Positions 26,964 to 38,910 of a stretch of DNA of 64,000 nucleotides are shown here, in pieces. Under the pieces are notes generated by a model. The model worked only from the letters and a program-made list of their open reading frames with translations, did not search any database and was not told the DNA's origin. The stretch is from Acidobacteriota bacterium (lineage in GTDB: Bacteria; Acidobacteriota; Blastocatellia; RBC074): the NCBI GenBank assembly GCA_018269055.1, contig JAFDVI010000020.1, forward strand, positions 1 through 64,000, in the 5' to 3' direction. The stretch's first letter is position 1. The number at the start of each line of letters is the position of its first letter. The translations under genes and the position numbers were made by a program.

Positions 26964-29900
26964 TTAGAAGGTGAACTTCAGAGCCAGTTCGATTACACGA
27001 TTGCCGCGCTTGGTTGTGATTTTGCCGAAGTTATTAATCGTGTCACTCGTGAACGAAAATCCCTTCGACGGATCGCAAACACCCTGCCCAGTAGCCCCCG
27101 CACCATTCGCGAACGTTTGCGTGAACTGGGTGACCGTACCATCAGCCAGAACGAGCGTCTGGTTGACCGGTGTACGCGTGCAAGTCGTGTTCAGCGTCAG
27201 GTAAATGTCGCTGTTGCTGGCATTCTGGTTATCAATATTCTTCGGAAATGCCTGGTTGAAGATATTGAAAAATCCGGCACGGAATTGCAGGTTTCTGGTT
27301 TCTTTGATCTTGAAGTTCTTGAACAAGGAAATGTCCCAGTTCTGACGATTCGGCGTGCGGAAGTAAAATGGTGAAATGGTGGCACCTGACGATCCAAAGG
27401 CCGGAATTTGAATAGCGTTGATGTCAAGCACTTTGTCGCCGACATTGGTGCCACTCAGATTCGGGTTCTTGGTAAAGATCGGAGCAATCGAGCCCGCCGC
27501 ATACCCGGCAGTGGAGAAGGCATCCGAACCAAACGCCGCCAACGAAAGGCCTGCCACATCTCCGCTGAATCTCAAGTTCACCGGCGTGCCGCTAGACCAA
27601 GTCGTGATGCCGGACATCTGCCAACCATTCAACAATCCTTTCGAGAAAGCATTGTTGCTCGGCGAGAAATTCGGCAGGTTGTAGTTATACGACAGGTTGA
27701 AAATGTGTGTACGGTCGTAATCCAACACACCATAAGAGCGACCACGGACATCTAGCGGATCGAGATCGTTGAATTCACCACCGCGTGTTCCCAACACCTT
27801 CGAGAAAGTATAGGTGGCGAAGAACTGCAGATTCTTACCCGCCTGACGGCTCAAAGTCGTTTGGAGTGAATGGTAATTCGATGTACCCGTGTATTCCTGG
27901 TAACGAACTCCGCCCAAATCCGGGAATGGTCGGAATTTGTTGACGACCCCGCCATCCAACGCCTGACGAACCAAAGGATTGGTCAGATCGGCTGCCACCT
28001 TGGCAGTTTGAACCACGCAGTTGCCTCGACGGGTGACGTTTCCTGCGGAATCAACAGCACCAGGATCGCAGTTGGGATTTGCCAGGAAGGTAACAGTGCT
28101 GCCCGGATCACCCGCAACGGTTCCCTTCAACAATGCCCCCAAGGGAACAGCATTGATGGGAAGACGCGCGGCCAGGTGGCGACCAAACGTGCCAACATAT
28201 CCGGCCTCAAAAACCGTATGGAACGGCAATCGAGTGGCGACACTTAAACTCATCGTGTAAGTCGTCGGGAACTTGTTGGAATTCGGATCGGGCGAAATGA
28301 TCTGTGCTCCGCCGTTCGCGAGCTTCAATGGATTTACCGGAACCTTCTGCCCATTCGGCAGCGTGACGATTCCCATATTGCTCAACGTCAAACCACCCAG
28401 ATCGTTGAAGGTATATGGCGACCCATCTGGTTTGAAAGCACCCGGAATTGAAGTGCCTGGACCAAGGCTGGCACCGACGTTTCCATTCGGAGCGGAACGC
28501 AAAGTCGCATCGTACTGGAAGTTACCCTGGACGCGGTTGTAGAAAATTCCCGCGCCACCACGAATCACCAGCCGGTCATCTTTCAACGGGCTCCAGGCCA
28601 GGTTAATGCGTGGTCCCCATTCCACCGCCGGAGGATCAATTGCGCCTTTGTCAATTTCTCCTCGTGCCGCGGATAAAACGCCGTTCGGATGGAACGGATC
28701 GCCGTTGATGTAGTAACCAGCGCCTTTCTTGTACGCACTGGGACTAAACAGGATATCGAAGCCTTTGCGCTCTTTGTTAATGGTCATGTGCGAAGCGCGC
28801 AGACCATATTCCAAAGTCATGTTCGGACGAATCTTCCATGAATCCTGACCGTAGAATTCATAGTTATAGAAACGATAGTTGCCGATCGGCGGCTGTGTGC
28901 CGTGCTGAACGTCGGTCAATTGACCAACCAGCAGATCGCCCCAGTCGTTGCCCGTACCGTTGCCGTTCCAATTATTGAATCCGATCAACCCTTGCGAATC
29001 AGGATCGCCCTGGAAGTTCTGGCGTTTGTTGCCCTGTTCGACCAAAGCGCCAAATTTCAGCGTGTGGCTGCCAGCAACCTTGCTCAGGTTGTCGGTGATC
29101 GAAAAGCTGTCGTTCCACGCAAAGATCGGGTTCGTTCCCGGTGACCAGAGCTGGCCTTCCGCCCAGCTAATCAATGAGAGCGAAACGTTCGGACTTTGCC
29201 GTCCAAACTGCGTGTTGTCGAAGGGCAAGTGCCAAATGTTTTCAATTCCCAACGTGGAGAGTTTCACTTTGTCGGGATCGGCGTACCGGTTATCCAACGT
29301 TAGTTTGCTGCCGCTGAATACGACTTCATTGGTCATCGTCGGATTGATGACGCTGGTCATGCCGACTGCCACGGAACGTCCCAAATCATCCTGAACGTTG
29401 GCGCTGGGCAGCTCAAACGTCGAAGGCCCCCACCAGATGCCGTAGGGGTTGACTTCCGTTTGCGGTTCGCGAGTCAACCGAACGTAGATGTTGGTCTTGT
29501 CATTCGGTTTGTAATCGAAGCGCATCTTCAAATCCTTGCGATGCTGGGTTTGCGTCGTGTTGGAAATGTAGTTTTGTCCCGGAATGTTCGAGTTCGGCTG
29601 TGGATACAGGTTAATCAGCACCTGACCAATCGGGTTGATGTACGGAGCCAAATTGCTGTTCGGCGCGTTCTGCCCTGCATTGGCAAAGCCAGCAGGAATT
29701 TTGACCGTCGTTCCGGTGAAATCGCCTTTGCGTTGAGCCAAGGTCGGAACGTTGGAAATGCGTGGCGGCGCGCCAAAGGTTTGGCGTTGAACTTCAAAAC
29801 CTACGAAGAAGAAGAGCTTATCGCGGTCTTTGTTGAATCCGCCGAGCGGGCCAAATACTTTTTTCGGCAGGTAGATCGGGCCGCTGATCGTTCCACCGGG

Positions 29901-30809
29901 ATAGTAAAACCGTCCAATAGGTTTCTGCGCGGCCAACGATTTCGGATCCAGAGCTCCGATATAATTTCTAAAGCGATCATTGGCAGCCAGAGCTTCGTGG
30001 CGCGTGTAATCATATATGGAGCCGTGAAATTCCTTGCCGCCCGATTTCGTGGTGCCACTGATCTGTACGCCGCTGTTTCCGTGTTCGGCGGCGAAGTTGC
30101 TGGACTGGACGGTGACTTCCTGAACAAAGTCATTGTTCAAGCTGACAATCGAGCCGCAATTACAACCAATGTCAATCACGCGCGAACCATCTACGCTGAC
30201 ATTGTTGTTTTGACCACGTTGGCCGTTGACTGCATACGACGAAGCATCACCGTAACCGGAAATCTGATACGTAGAAGAATCCGGAGCGACAACGCCCGGC
30301 AAAATACGCAACAGTTCAAGGCTGTTGCGGCTGATGATCGAAAGGTTTTCGATCTGCGCGGCCTTGATCGTGTTTGATCGTTCACCGGTTTCCGTCTTGA
30401 TTTCTTCGGCGGCCGAAGCTGTGATGGTCACACTTTCGGTCGCCGCACCAATGGCCATCTCCACATCAACACCACGAGTCTCGTTTGGACTGAGATTGAG
30501 GTCAGTTTTGACCGTTTTCTTGAAGCTGGTCGCTTCCACTGACAAGGTGTAATTGCCGGGCGTCAGGGATGTGAATGTATATACGCCATCGCTGTTGGTT
30601 TTTGTTGATCGTTCCGTTTGTGTCGTGACGTAGGTCAACTTCACGGATGCATTCGGAACTACTGCTCCATTCGGGTCTTTCACCGTGCCACGCAAAGTCG
30701 CGCTTGTCGTGGTTTGGGCCATAACTCCCGAAACGAGCATCAACGAAACCAAAGCAGCGAGCGCCCACAGTCCAAATTGGTTTTGAACTGTTTTGGATTT
30801 GGTTTGCAT
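26964..30809 (-). CDS. Oar-like TonB-dependent outer-membrane receptor
   Basis: 1281-aa outer-membrane protein of the Oar/carboxypeptidase-regulatory type common in Acidobacteria. After the signal peptide come a CarboxypepD_reg beta-sandwich (residues 35-120; [20 protein letters not shown] and [19 protein letters not shown]), a plug domain (about 130-260) and a large beta-barrel rich in aromatic/Asn patterns, ending in ...[12 protein letters not shown] with terminal Phe as expected for barrel insertion. It should import large or complex substrates using TonB energy; the ligand is unknown. The ribosome binding site AGGAGG lies 8 bases before the ATG. It is divergent from the regulator-like gene at 31214 and followed by a terminator. 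Confidence 0.92.
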   Translation of the reverse strand: MQTKSKTVQNQFGLWALAALVSLMLVSGVMAQTTTSATLRGTVKDPNGAVVPNASVKLTYVTTQTERSTKTNSDGVYTFTSLTPGNYTLSVEATSFKKTVKTDLNLSPNETRGVDVEMAIGAATESVTITASAAEEIKTETGERSNTIKAAQIENLSIISRNSLELLRILPGVVAPDSSTYQISGYGDASSYAVNGQRGQNNNVSVDGSRVIDIGCNCGSIVSLNNDFVQEVTVQSSNFAAEHGNSGVQISGTTKSGGKEFHGSIYDYTRHEALAANDRFRNYIGALDPKSLAAQKPIGRFYYPGGTISGPIYLPKKVFGPLGGFNKDRDKLFFFVGFEVQRQTFGAPPRISNVPTLAQRKGDFTGTTVKIPAGFANAGQNAPNSNLAPYINPIGQVLINLYPQPNSNIPGQNYISNTTQTQHRKDLKMRFDYKPNDKTNIYVRLTREPQTEVNPYGIWWGPSTFELPSANVQDDLGRSVAVGMTSVINPTMTNEVVFSGSKLTLDNRYADPDKVKLSTLGIENIWHLPFDNTQFGRQSPNVSLSLISWAEGQLWSPGTNPIFAWNDSFSITDNLSKVAGSHTLKFGALVEQGNKRQNFQGDPDSQGLIGFNNWNGNGTGNDWGDLLVGQLTDVQHGTQPPIGNYRFYNYEFYGQDSWKIRPNMTLEYGLRASHMTINKERKGFDILFSPSAYKKGAGYYINGDPFHPNGVLSAARGEIDKGAIDPPAVEWGPRINLAWSPLKDDRLVIRGGAGIFYNRVQGNFQYDATLRSAPNGNVGASLGPGTSIPGAFKPDGSPYTFNDLGGLTLSNMGIVTLPNGQKVPVNPLKLANGGAQIISPDPNSNKFPTTYTMSLSVATRLPFHTVFEAGYVGTFGRHLAARLPINAVPLGALLKGTVAGDPGSTVTFLANPNCDPGAVDSAGNVTRRGNCVVQTAKVAADLTNPLVRQALDGGVVNKFRPFPDLGGVRYQEYTGTSNYHSLQTTLSRQAGKNLQFFATYTFSKVLGTRGGEFNDLDPLDVRGRSYGVLDYDRTHIFNLSYNYNLPNFSPSNNAFSKGLLNGWQMSGITTWSSGTPVNLRFSGDVAGLSLAAFGSDAFSTAGYAAGSIAPIFTKNPNLSGTNVGDKVLDINAIQIPAFGSSGATISPFYFRTPNRQNWDISLFKNFKIKETRNLQFRAGFFNIFNQAFPKNIDNQNASNSDIYLTLNTTCTRTPVNQTLVLADGTVTQFTQTFANGAGATGQGVCDPSKGFSFTSDTINNFGKITTKRGNRVIELALKFTF

Positions 30810-31213
30810 TTAGATTGCCTCCTGTAACTGATACCCAAAACTCTTCGTGCTTCATCGCTTGAGCTTGATCTGGTAAAGGGGAATAGCCCCTTGTGGGTAG
30901 CCAAAGCTCTCACACTCCTTCAAAGCACATCAGCAGCTAGGTCATTAAAAAACGGCCTCAAAAAAACTGCCTCAAACCCTACATCTTCATATTGAGGTTA
31001 TTGAATCCGCGCACCCGAAACCCAGACGCGGATTTCGGTAATTGAGAAAAGACGTGATATCCCAGCAAAGTTTGGTAAACAAATAAGTTTCGGTATAATG
31101 CCTGCCGTCAGCGGATGCGTTGTTCTTTACTGCATCACTCAACGCACAGTCAACCAGCTTACGGCTACTAACTGTTAGAAATCAGGTTAATAACGTAATG
31201 CCATCAACAACTT
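30810..31213. other. Divergent promoter region of the receptor gene
   Basis: This 404-bp gap lies between divergent genes. On the minus side it holds AGGAGG before the receptor start and a small palindrome (AAGGGG...CCCCTT, about 30876-30892). On the plus side it holds a sigma-70-like promoter described separately. No reading frame of note. Confidence 0.5.
31072..31099 (+). promoter_or_regulatory. Sigma-70-type promoter
   Basis: TTGGTA (31072-31077), 16 bases, TATAAT (31094-31099), a perfect -10 box. It lies about 110 bp before the start of the membrane protein gene at 31214, reading toward it. Confidence 0.55.
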
Positions 31214-32635
31214 ATGACTACCCAAGCGAAACAGATTTCTAGTCCTCCGGGGATTCCGCAATCATCTGTGGACATCAGTCAGGAAGAGATGAAACTGGCC
31301 ATTGAGAGAGTCATGGCCAGTAAACATTTTGCTCATGCCCCAATGAAGCAAAAATTTTTGCGCCTAATTTGTGAGTTTCATCTGTCAGGTCGGGGGGCAG
31401 AACTCAACGAATATCTGATTGGCCGAGAAGTCTTCAACCGTGATAATTCCTATAATCCGGCAATGGATCCCATTGTTCGAGTCGGAGCCCACGGAGTTCG
31501 GGAGAAGCTGGAGCGGTATTATCAAAAAGAGGGGGCAAAGGATGAAATCCGTATCGAAATTCCGATTGGCAGCTATGAGCCTAGCTTTGTTCGCCTGCCT
31601 TCCCAGAAGCTAAGTTTTCATGCTGTTGCGAACTCGTTTTCTGAGGAGTTTCCTGAACCGGAGCCAAATCCTCTGCCTGCTGTTTCTTCTTTTCAAACGA
31701 CACAAAAAGGAAAACTCCTTAGAGGGTACTGGCTGCATTTGGCAGCAGGCATCTGTTTGATTCTCATCGCTTTACTTGCGTATTTCAACATCGCGTTACA
31801 GCGACAGATATCCGCAGCAAATGAACAAAAAAGCAAGGAATTGGAGCTTTACCTTCCAATCTGGCAATCCTTTTTGCAAAGCGCTGACCCTACTCTGGCA
31901 GTGTTGAGCAATCCACCTGTTTTTCGGTTTCTGAACTCGGCGGACCCCAGCCCAGTAATCAAAAAATCCGTCCCGGTTTCCTCCGAAGAGTTAAACAGCA
32001 TTTTTGAAGAGTTACCGAACAAATCCATTCTTAGAATCATCAGCAATCCACGCTTGACGCTAACGACGGACACTTACACAGGCATCGGCGAAGCCATCGG
32101 CCTTTCCCGCGTCACTGATCTTTTGCGCAACGGGGGAAAAAGCCTGGCCGTAAAGCAAAGCCGAACCGTCAGCGCTGAGGATTTGAAAAATCGTAATGTC
32201 ATCGCGCTGGGGAGCGTCTGGGTCAACAATTGGTCGAGCAATCTGCCCGTCAAGGAAGAATTCGTATACACTGATCAAGTGACGGTTTTGAACCTGAACC
32301 CCCGGCAAGGTGAACAGGCCGAATATCGAGCCAGTTTCGATTCGGAGTCTGGCAGGCTGATTGAGGATTACGCATTGATTTCCGTCACACCCAACATTTC
32401 CAGCCGAAACGTTGTGATGGTACTGGCCGGATTGCACAGCGAAGGGACTGCTGCCGCCGCAGAATATCTGACTGCCCGACAGTATTTGTCTGAATTCAAC
32501 CAGCAATTAATAAAAGCGGGCAGCGGAACTCCACCTAAGCATTATCAGGCACTGTTGAAAGTCGCTGTTGAAAATGGCATTCCGACTTTTATCACTTTGG
32601 TGACCATTCACGATCTGGACAGTCCCGCAAAATAG
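31214..32635 (+). CDS. Membrane-anchored regulator-like protein
   Basis: 473 aa. The N-terminal domain (residues 15-125) matches a module found at the start of many acidobacterial TPR and cyclase-type proteins: MKQKFLRLICEFHLSGRGAE, LNEYLIGREVFNRDNSYNP and DPIVRVGAHGVREKLERYY, ending in EIPIGSYEPSFV, which looks like a winged-helix-like DNA- or protein-binding fold. One membrane helix (WLHLAAGICLILIALLAYF) at about 175-195 places the rest of the protein outside. That C-terminal part of about 270 residues has no recognised domain. It may sense something at the surface and signal inside; it is divergent from the receptor gene, so a regulatory link is inferred only from position. Confidence 0.65.
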   Translation: MTTQAKQISSPPGIPQSSVDISQEEMKLAIERVMASKHFAHAPMKQKFLRLICEFHLSGRGAELNEYLIGREVFNRDNSYNPAMDPIVRVGAHGVREKLERYYQKEGAKDEIRIEIPIGSYEPSFVRLPSQKLSFHAVANSFSEEFPEPEPNPLPAVSSFQTTQKGKLLRGYWLHLAAGICLILIALLAYFNIALQRQISAANEQKSKELELYLPIWQSFLQSADPTLAVLSNPPVFRFLNSADPSPVIKKSVPVSSEELNSIFEELPNKSILRIISNPRLTLTTDTYTGIGEAIGLSRVTDLLRNGGKSLAVKQSRTVSAEDLKNRNVIALGSVWVNNWSSNLPVKEEFVYTDQVTVLNLNPRQGEQAEYRASFDSESGRLIEDYALISVTPNISSRNVVMVLAGLHSEGTAAAAEYLTARQYLSEFNQQLIKAGSGTPPKHYQALLKVAVENGIPTFITLVTIHDLDSPAK

Positions 32636-32644
32636 AGATGTTCC

Positions 32645-33847
32645 TTACTCCGTTTTCCTCAGTTCCAGTTTGGCAATCGCTTCCCGATGTACCTCGTCCG
32701 GGCCATCAGCCAGACGCAAGGTGCGTTGGTGCGCCCATCCATTAGCCAAAAAGAAATCCTGACTGACACCTCCACCGCCGTGAGCCTGCAATGCGCGATC
32801 AATCACGCGCAAAGCCATATTCGGCGCAACGACTTTAATCATGGCGATTTCCGCGCGCGCGGCTTTGTTGCCAACCGTGTCCATCATATACGCCGCCTTC
32901 AAGGTCAGTAGCCGAGCTTGTTCAATTTCAATGCGTGAGTTGGCAATGTCAGCGCGAATCGTTCCCTGTTCGGCCAGCGTTTTGCCAAATGCCACGCGGT
33001 GTTTGACTCGCTGGCACATCACTTCCACTGCGCGTTCGGCAAATCCGATGGAACGCATGCAATGGTGAATTCGTCCCGGTCCCAAACGGCCTTGCGCAAT
33101 TTCAAATCCTCTGCCTTCGCCCAGCAGAATGTTCGATGCGGGAACCCGCACATTTTCAAACAGCACTTCGGCGTGACCGTGCGGAGCGTCGTCGTAGCCA
33201 AACACGTGCAGCATCCGTTGAACGTTGACGCCCGGCGCGTCCATCGGCACCAAAATCATGGATTGCTGTTTGTGCGTAGGCGCGCTGGGGTCGGTCTTGC
33301 CCATAAAGATGGCGATCTTGCATCGTGGATCACCTGCGCCCGAAGTCCACCACTTGCGACCGTTGATGACGTATTCGTCACCTTCACGTTTGATGCTGGA
33401 TTGAATGTTCGTGGCATCCGACGAAGCCACTTCCGGTTCGGTCATTGCAAAACACGAACGAATTTCCCCATCCAGCAATGGGCGTAGCCATTGTTTCTGC
33501 TGCTCTTCGGTGCCGTATCGCGAAATGACTTCCATGTTGCCCGTATCCGGCGCGGAGCAGTTGAACACTTCCGCCGACCACGGCACGCGCCCCATAATTT
33601 CGCATAGCGGCGCGTACTCCAGATTCGTCAACCCGGCGCCGTGCGCGCTTTCAGGCAAAAACAAATTCCATAACCCTTCGGCTTTTGCTTTCGGCTTCAA
33701 GTCTTCGATGATTTGAATGACTTTCCAGCGCTCGCCCGTGTGGTTCTGTTCGTAATACGTCGCTTCGTTCGGATAAATGTATTCGTCCATGAAGGCCGAG
33801 AGTTTCTTTTGCAGATATTTGACCTTGTCAGAGTATTCAAAATTCAT
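32645..33847 (-). CDS. Acyl-CoA dehydrogenase
   Basis: FAD-dependent acyl-CoA dehydrogenase of the ACAD10/11-like group, 400 aa. It catalyses alpha,beta-desaturation of acyl-CoA and passes electrons to ETF. The N-terminal helical domain, the middle domain with [18 protein letters not shown] and [20 protein letters not shown], and the C-terminal helical domain ([17 protein letters not shown]; here [20 protein letters not shown]) with [17 protein letters not shown] are all complete. AGGAG precedes the ATG. It is followed 24 bp upstream on the same strand by a ThDP enzyme, which may share a catabolic pathway for branched or hydroxy acids. Confidence 0.93.
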   Translation of the reverse strand: MNFEYSDKVKYLQKKLSAFMDEYIYPNEATYYEQNHTGERWKVIQIIEDLKPKAKAEGLWNLFLPESAHGAGLTNLEYAPLCEIMGRVPWSAEVFNCSAPDTGNMEVISRYGTEEQQKQWLRPLLDGEIRSCFAMTEPEVASSDATNIQSSIKREGDEYVINGRKWWTSGAGDPRCKIAIFMGKTDPSAPTHKQQSMILVPMDAPGVNVQRMLHVFGYDDAPHGHAEVLFENVRVPASNILLGEGRGFEIAQGRLGPGRIHHCMRSIGFAERAVEVMCQRVKHRVAFGKTLAEQGTIRADIANSRIEIEQARLLTLKAAYMMDTVGNKAARAEIAMIKVVAPNMALRVIDRALQAHGGGGVSQDFFLANGWAHQRTLRLADGPDEVHREAIAKLELRKTE

Positions 33848-33871
33848 TGCGGGTGCTCCTGTGGATAAAAG

Positions 33872-35428
33872 TTATAAAACGGCTTCGATCAATTGCGGCC
33901 CGGCTTCGGCCAACGCGCGGCGGAGTTCTTGCGCCAGGGATTCTGCGGATTCAACGCGCACAGCCGGAACGCCCAATCCCTTCGAAACGCTGACCCAATC
34001 AATCGGCGGATTGTCGAGTGCGATCAGGCTTTTGGCCAGCGGGCTGAATTCTTTCACGCCTGCGCGCATCAATTCGATTCCCAAAATCCTGTAGCTGTGA
34101 TTGTTCAGCACAATCGTTTTAACGTTCAAGCGCTCGCGCGCCTGCGTCCATAAGGCTTGTAGTGTGTACATGCCGCTGCCGTCGGCTTGCAGGTTGATAA
34201 CCGTGCGGTTCGGACACGCGATGGCCGCACCTGTAGAACAAGGAAATCCCAGTCCAATCGCACCGCCCGGTTGATATAACGCGGTATGTGGTCGCGCTGA
34301 TTGGGCGAGTTTGGTGAACGGTCCCATGCTCGTGTTGCTTTCGTCCATCACGATGCAGTTTTCTGGCAACAACGTAGCAACGACAGTGGATAAACTCTCT
34401 GGCGTCAGCTTGCCGATTGGAAGCTGCGGCAGTTGCAATTCCGCATTTGTGGTCCCGCTCTTTGGGGCATTCAGGGCATCCGCCAACGCTTCCAAGGCGG
34501 ATTCCACATCTTCATCGGCAGATGCCAACGTCACGGCGTTCTGCTCCGGCGAAATAAAATAACTCGGCACGCCGGGGTAACCGAAAAACGAAACTGGCGA
34601 ACGCGATCCGGCCAGCACAATGGTTTTGTACGGCGCAAGGGCCGCAATGGCCATTTCAGGAAAATATGGCAGCCGCTCGATGACAGGAGTTCCAACGCCG
34701 CGTTCCCAACGGGCCGGAAAGCTTTCGCACAGCAATTTGCAATCAGTCGCAGCAGCGATTCGGGCGACAGCTTCCAGACCGCGTTCGCGCAACGCATGCG
34801 CACCCAAAAACAATGCCGCCAATTCGCCGCGCAAAGTTTCCGCAGCCCGCTTGATTGCTTCGCCACTGACGGCTGGCGGCTCAGAGATCGCTTTGACCGA
34901 AACGAATCCGCTCGCCGCCTCGAGTTGCGCATCGTGCGGAACGATCAATGTCGCGATGTTGCCCGGTTTTACCGAAGCGAAGGCAACCGCTTCGGCGGCA
35001 TCAGCGGCGATTTCTTCGGCGGAGTTGCTGCGACGAACCCAATGGGAAACCGGATTGGCCAAGGAAACAATGTCGCTGGTCAACGGAGCGTCGGCGGGCA
35101 GATGCCATGTGGCGTGATCGCCGATCAGATTCACAATCGGCGAACGCGCGCGTTTGGCGTCGTGCAAATACGCAATGCCATTGGCAAACCCAGGCCCCAG
35201 ATGCAACAACGTCGAGCCGGGCTTGCCGCTCATGCGAGCGTACCCATCGGCTGCGCCTGTTGCCACGCCTTCGAACAAACACAGAACGGCACGCATCCCT
35301 GGAACGCTGTCCAGCGCCTGCACCATCGGCATTTCGGTCGTGCCAGGATTGGCGAAGCAGACGTTCACGCCCGCGCCAACCAAAGTGCTGATTAAACTCT
35401 CTGCTCCATTCATAAATTTGGTACGCAT
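33872..35428 (-). CDS. ThDP-dependent enzyme, acetolactate-synthase-like
   Basis: 518-aa thiamine-diphosphate enzyme related to the large subunit of acetolactate synthase and to benzoylformate decarboxylase. The N-terminal domain holds the cofactor-activating glutamate in [17 protein letters not shown]. The ThDP/Mg motif is [15 protein letters not shown] ending in [11 protein letters not shown]. No regulatory small subunit gene is nearby, so it is probably not the biosynthetic enzyme; members of this branch are often just called acetolactate synthase. The GGAAG four bases before ATG 35428 supports that start; the next Met is five residues in. It probably forms a transcription unit with the acyl-CoA dehydrogenase. 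Confidence 0.87.
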   Translation of the reverse strand: MRTKFMNGAESLISTLVGAGVNVCFANPGTTEMPMVQALDSVPGMRAVLCLFEGVATGAADGYARMSGKPGSTLLHLGPGFANGIAYLHDAKRARSPIVNLIGDHATWHLPADAPLTSDIVSLANPVSHWVRRSNSAEEIAADAAEAVAFASVKPGNIATLIVPHDAQLEAASGFVSVKAISEPPAVSGEAIKRAAETLRGELAALFLGAHALRERGLEAVARIAAATDCKLLCESFPARWERGVGTPVIERLPYFPEMAIAALAPYKTIVLAGSRSPVSFFGYPGVPSYFISPEQNAVTLASADEDVESALEALADALNAPKSGTTNAELQLPQLPIGKLTPESLSTVVATLLPENCIVMDESNTSMGPFTKLAQSARPHTALYQPGGAIGLGFPCSTGAAIACPNRTVINLQADGSGMYTLQALWTQARERLNVKTIVLNNHSYRILGIELMRAGVKEFSPLAKSLIALDNPPIDWVSVSKGLGVPAVRVESAESLAQELRRALAEAGPQLIEAVL

Positions 35429-35491
35429 CGCTTCCAGCGTGCGGCGTTATAAGGGACACGATAAAAACGAAAGGGGCGGGCGAATCAACAA

Positions 35492-35519
35492 GACCGCGAG
35501 CCGGAGGCATCGCGTACCC
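35492..35519. repeat. Half-element related to the GGGTACGC palindrome
   Basis: On the minus strand the sequence begins GGGTACGCGATGCC and continues to CTCGCGGTC; its start resembles the arm of the palindrome at 20897. No complementary arm is seen nearby. It lies between the ThDP-enzyme start and the CRTAC1 stop codon. Confidence 0.35.
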
Positions 35520-35522
35520 AGG

Positions 35523-37221
35523 CTACTTTTTCGCAATGCTCTCGCCTTCGACAACCTTGATGTATTGGTTAATCGGCGGATTGACGAGCTTATCCACTTT
35601 GCCGCTCGGCCATTTGATTTCGATAGTGTCAATTTTAGCGGCTTTGCCGATTCCCAAAACTTCCCGTGGGTCGTGCGAAGCCAGATAGCTGCCGCCGCTG
35701 GTTTTCAGCCGCGACCGCTTCACACCGCCAGCCGTCCACGTGATCATTGCGCCGACCGCGCCGGGATTGCTGCCGCCTTTGGCTGAAACCAGATTCAATC
35801 CGATCCAGTTGTTGGCGCTTCCGCCCTGGTTGCGCACCAACACCGGAGCTTCGCCGTTGTTGATGACCAAAAAATCAATCAAGCCATCATTGTCGAAATC
35901 GCCAAACGAAGCGCCTCGCGCTGGAAAATCCTTTTTGAAAACATCACCGGATTGCGCGCTGACGTTTTTATATTTGCCGTTGATGTTTTCAAACAGCATC
36001 AACGGTTCTTTGTATTTTACGCGGGAAGCTTGCGTTTCGACCATGTCGTCCGGATGACCATTTGCCAGAAACAGATCCGGATCGCCATCGTTGTCATAAT
36101 CGAAAAACTTCAATCCCCAACCGCTCAACAATCGTGTGGCGTGGCCGATCTCACCGGCCTGATCCGTGAAGGTCAGGTCCTTTTCGTTGTGGTAAAGGCT
36201 GAACAATTCCTGGTCAATGTTGGCGACGAATAAATCCTGCCAACCGTCACCGTCATAATCGGCTGCATCAACGCCCATGCCGGAACGCGGGCTGCCTGCG
36301 TCGCTGTATCCGACGCCCGAAGCCAGACCGATTTCTTCAAACTTGCCGCCGCCTTTGTTGATGAACAGAAAATTGGCGACCGTGTCATTGGCGACAAACA
36401 AATCCATCAACCCGTCATTATTCACATCCGTGGCAATCGCGCCGAAGGATTTGCCCTGCGAATTGGCGATGCCGGACGCTTTGCTGACATCGCTGAATTT
36501 GCCGTTGCCTTCGTTGTGGAACAAAAAGCTGGGACGTGGTTTGAACACACGCGGAATGCAGTAATAGCGGCGACCTTGTTTGTTGTCTCCGCAAAACACG
36601 CTGCCCGAAGCGCTGTACTGCACGAAGCTGGAAACAAACAGATCGAGTTTGCCGTCGTTGTCGTAATCAAACCATGTCGCGCAGGTTGACCAGTTTGGCG
36701 CGGCGACTCCGGCTGCATCCGTGACATCGGTGAACGTGCCGTTACCGTTGTTGTGGAACAACACATTCTGGCCGTAATTCGTGACGTACAAATCCTGCCA
36801 ACCGTCGCCGTCATAATCCCCTGCCGCCGCGCCCATTCCGAAATGTCCCATTTTGCCAAGCGCGACTCCAGCTTTTTCGGTCACGTCTGTAAATGTGCCA
36901 TCGTGATTGTTGCGGTAGAGCGCATTGCGGATCGGCGTTTTCGGATTGTAAAAGTCCGAAGGCCCACTGTTAACCAGATACACATCCATCCAGCCGTCGT
37001 TGTCGAAATCGAAAAACAATCCGCCCCCACCGCAGGTTTCCGGCAGATGGCGCGCATCGGAACGACCGTTGTCATGAACCCAGGTGATGCCGCTTTTCGA
37101 CGCCGGAATCTCCGCGAAGGTCGTCGGTTTTGTGGAAGGCGGCGACTCCTGCACATTCCGCATTGCCGGAAAGACAGAAGCCGCAACCAGAAGCGATAGA
37201 AATAGAAATCTGACCAACACA
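35523..37221 (-). CDS. CRTAC1-type FG-GAP/ASPIC-UnbV protein
   Basis: About 565-aa exported protein. After a signal segment ([17 protein letters not shown]) it holds a beta-propeller of FG-GAP/VCBS repeats with calcium-binding patterns such as [34 protein letters not shown] and [15 protein letters not shown], then a C-terminal ASPIC/UnbV domain ([33 protein letters not shown]). It is smaller than the protein at 20198 and lacks its TPR part. The start is uncertain: GTG 37221 or TTG 37218 just after an AGGGGTGG; the frame runs open upstream but overlaps the NIPSNAP gene. It lies 8 bp after that gene and is likely co-transcribed with it. Confidence 0.85.
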
Positions 37222-37228
37222 ACCACCC

Positions 37229-37687
37229 CTATTTGATCGGTGAATAATCTGTTGCGCCCAAAATCACGGAATCCACCTTGTCGGTTAATTTGCCGTTCTT
37301 CTCGCTTTCCGTGCGCGCCTTTTGCCATTCCGGATCAGCGCCAAATTCTTTCCAGGCTTTGTCGCGGGCTTCGCGGCTGGGAAATTCCAGGATGTAGACC
37401 AGCGTGTTTTCGGAGCCTTTTTCCTTGTCCGTCGGCCCCCAGAACCCCACGACTTTCATGCCGTGTTTTTTGAACAGCTTCATCGTGTGATCGCGGAACC
37501 GTTTGTGCAGGTCTTCCAATTTGCCGGGCGCGGCGTAATAGGTGCGCAGTTCATAACACTTGCCGCTTTTGACCAGCGACGGGCTGGGCGCAATCGTCGG
37601 CTGCGCAGGTTGCGTTTGAGCCGAAGCGACGATTGAAGCAATCGAAAAGATTGCAATGAGAGCGAAAAGCTTGAAAAAGTTGTTCAC
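37229..37687 (-). CDS. Secreted NIPSNAP-family protein
   Basis: 152 aa with an N-terminal signal peptide ([20 protein letters not shown]) and a NIPSNAP domain beginning [20 protein letters not shown] and including [14 protein letters not shown] and [26 protein letters not shown] domains are dimeric alpha-beta barrels of unclear enzymatic role. The GTG at 37687 was chosen because it follows ACGGAGAA and gives a good signal peptide. Its context is an SDR upstream and a CRTAC1 protein downstream on the same strand. Function unknown. Confidence 0.82.
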   Translation of the reverse strand: MNNFFKLFALIAIFSIASIVASAQTQPAQPTIAPSPSLVKSGKCYELRTYYAAPGKLEDLHKRFRDHTMKLFKKHGMKVVGFWGPTDKEKGSENTLVYILEFPSREARDKAWKEFGADPEWQKARTESEKNGKLTDKVDSVILGATDYSPIK

Positions 37688-37712
37688 GAATGATTCTCCG
37701 TTGAAAGTGGGG

Positions 37713-37778
37713 TTTAGAGTCCAGCCTTCAGGCTGTGCTATCCGGAAAGAAACTTCAGGCTGAAGCCTGAACTCTAAA
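37713..37778. repeat. GAGTTC-type intergenic palindrome, copy C
   Basis: The left arm 37713-37734 (TTTAGAGTCCAGCCTTCAGG...) and right arm ending at 37778 pair at 19 of 22 positions. The right arm itself holds a small inner palindrome (CAGGCTGAAGCCTG). It separates the NIPSNAP and SDR genes. It is related to the copies at 13459 and 16352 by the GAGTTCA/TGAACTC ends. Confidence 0.75.
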
Positions 37779-37784
37779 CGGGTG

Positions 37785-38552
37785 TTATTTCGGCGGCATG
37801 CGAAGCGCGCCGTCCAGGCGAATGACTTCGCCATTGAGCATTTCGTTTTCGATGATGTGTCTGGCCAGTGCGGCGTATTCCGCCGGATTGCCCAAACGAG
37901 AGGGAAAAGGAACTTGCGAACCCAGTACTTTCTTGACGTCTTCCGGCAATCCGGCCAGCAACGGCGTGTCGAACAATCCCGGAGCAATCGTCACGATGCG
38001 AATTCCGGACCGAGCCAGATCGCGCGCAATCGGCAAGGTCATGCCGACAATGCCACCTTTCGATGCCGAATACGCCGCTTGCCCAATTTGGCCATCAAAC
38101 GCCGCAATCGAAGCCGTATTGACAATCACGCCGCGTTCGCCGGAAGCATTTGGCTCCTGCGAATTCATCTGCGACGCAGCCAATCGGATGACGTTAAACG
38201 TGCCAATCAGATTAACTTCGATAACGCGTTTGAATGAAGCCAGAGAATGCGGCCCGTCTTTGCCGACAGTTTTTTCCGCAACGCCGATGCCCGCGCAATT
38301 GATTGCGCCGTTCAAAGCGCCGAAATTGGAAACTGCCGCTGCGACCGCCGCTTTTACGCTGTCTTCGTCCGTAACGTTGCACTCGGCAAAGCGCGTGTTT
38401 GCGCCCAGTTCCGCCGCCAAAGCCGCGCCTTTGTCTTTGTTGATGTCGGCTATGACGACGTTCGCGCCATTTTCCGCCAGCAGCCGCGAAGTCGCACCGC
38501 CCAAACCGGATGCGCCGCCCGAAACCAAAAACGTATTCCCGCTGATTTGCAT
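37785..38552 (-). CDS. SDR dehydrogenase, HSD17B10-like
   Basis: 255-aa NAD(P)-dependent short-chain dehydrogenase of the 17-beta-HSD10/3-hydroxyacyl-CoA dehydrogenase type 2 group. Visible motifs are the Rossmann TGxxxGxG variant [13 protein letters not shown], the NAG-type NCAGIG, and the catalytic YSASK with upstream Ser ([10 protein letters not shown]). These enzymes oxidise 3-hydroxyacyl-CoA in fatty-acid and isoleucine breakdown, which fits the acyl-CoA dehydrogenase gene 4 kb downstream on the same strand. Cytoplasmic, complete. Confidence 0.9.
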   Translation of the reverse strand: MQISGNTFLVSGGASGLGGATSRLLAENGANVVIADINKDKGAALAAELGANTRFAECNVTDEDSVKAAVAAAVSNFGALNGAINCAGIGVAEKTVGKDGPHSLASFKRVIEVNLIGTFNVIRLAASQMNSQEPNASGERGVIVNTASIAAFDGQIGQAAYSASKGGIVGMTLPIARDLARSGIRIVTIAPGLFDTPLLAGLPEDVKKVLGSQVPFPSRLGNPAEYAALARHIIENEMLNGEVIRLDGALRMPPK

Positions 38553-38898
38553 GGTTGATGGATTCCTTACCTATCGTCCGCAAACTGTGAACCGCCGCCT
38601 GAATGGCCAGCGGTTTGATGAGGTTCAACAATTTGGCGGAATGGAATTATTTGGATTTGATCGAAGCTGCACTTTACCTTTGCTCGCTGGATACGGCAAG
38701 ACAATGTTCGGCGCAAAGAAAACTGTGCAAGCTGTCCAAACCACAGGCGTTCAGGTTTCGGCGGCCACCAACTCCGGCCAGTCACTCAGATAAATTCGAG
38801 AGCGGCTCTCAGCATTCGCTAGCTTTGCATCAGGAACAAAATCGGCGCTGAACGCGTCAACGGACGGCGTCAAATTACAGATCAGCCCCAAACCAACC
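38553..38898. other. Intergenic region without a recognised gene
   Basis: Gap between divergent genes (SDR and the secreted protein at 38911). Its short frames show no family features or ribosome binding sites. The perfect Shine-Dalgarno AGGAGGTGA just after it serves the next gene. No clear promoter pair was found by eye. Confidence 0.4.
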
Positions 38899-38910
38899 AG
38901 GAGGTGAAGT

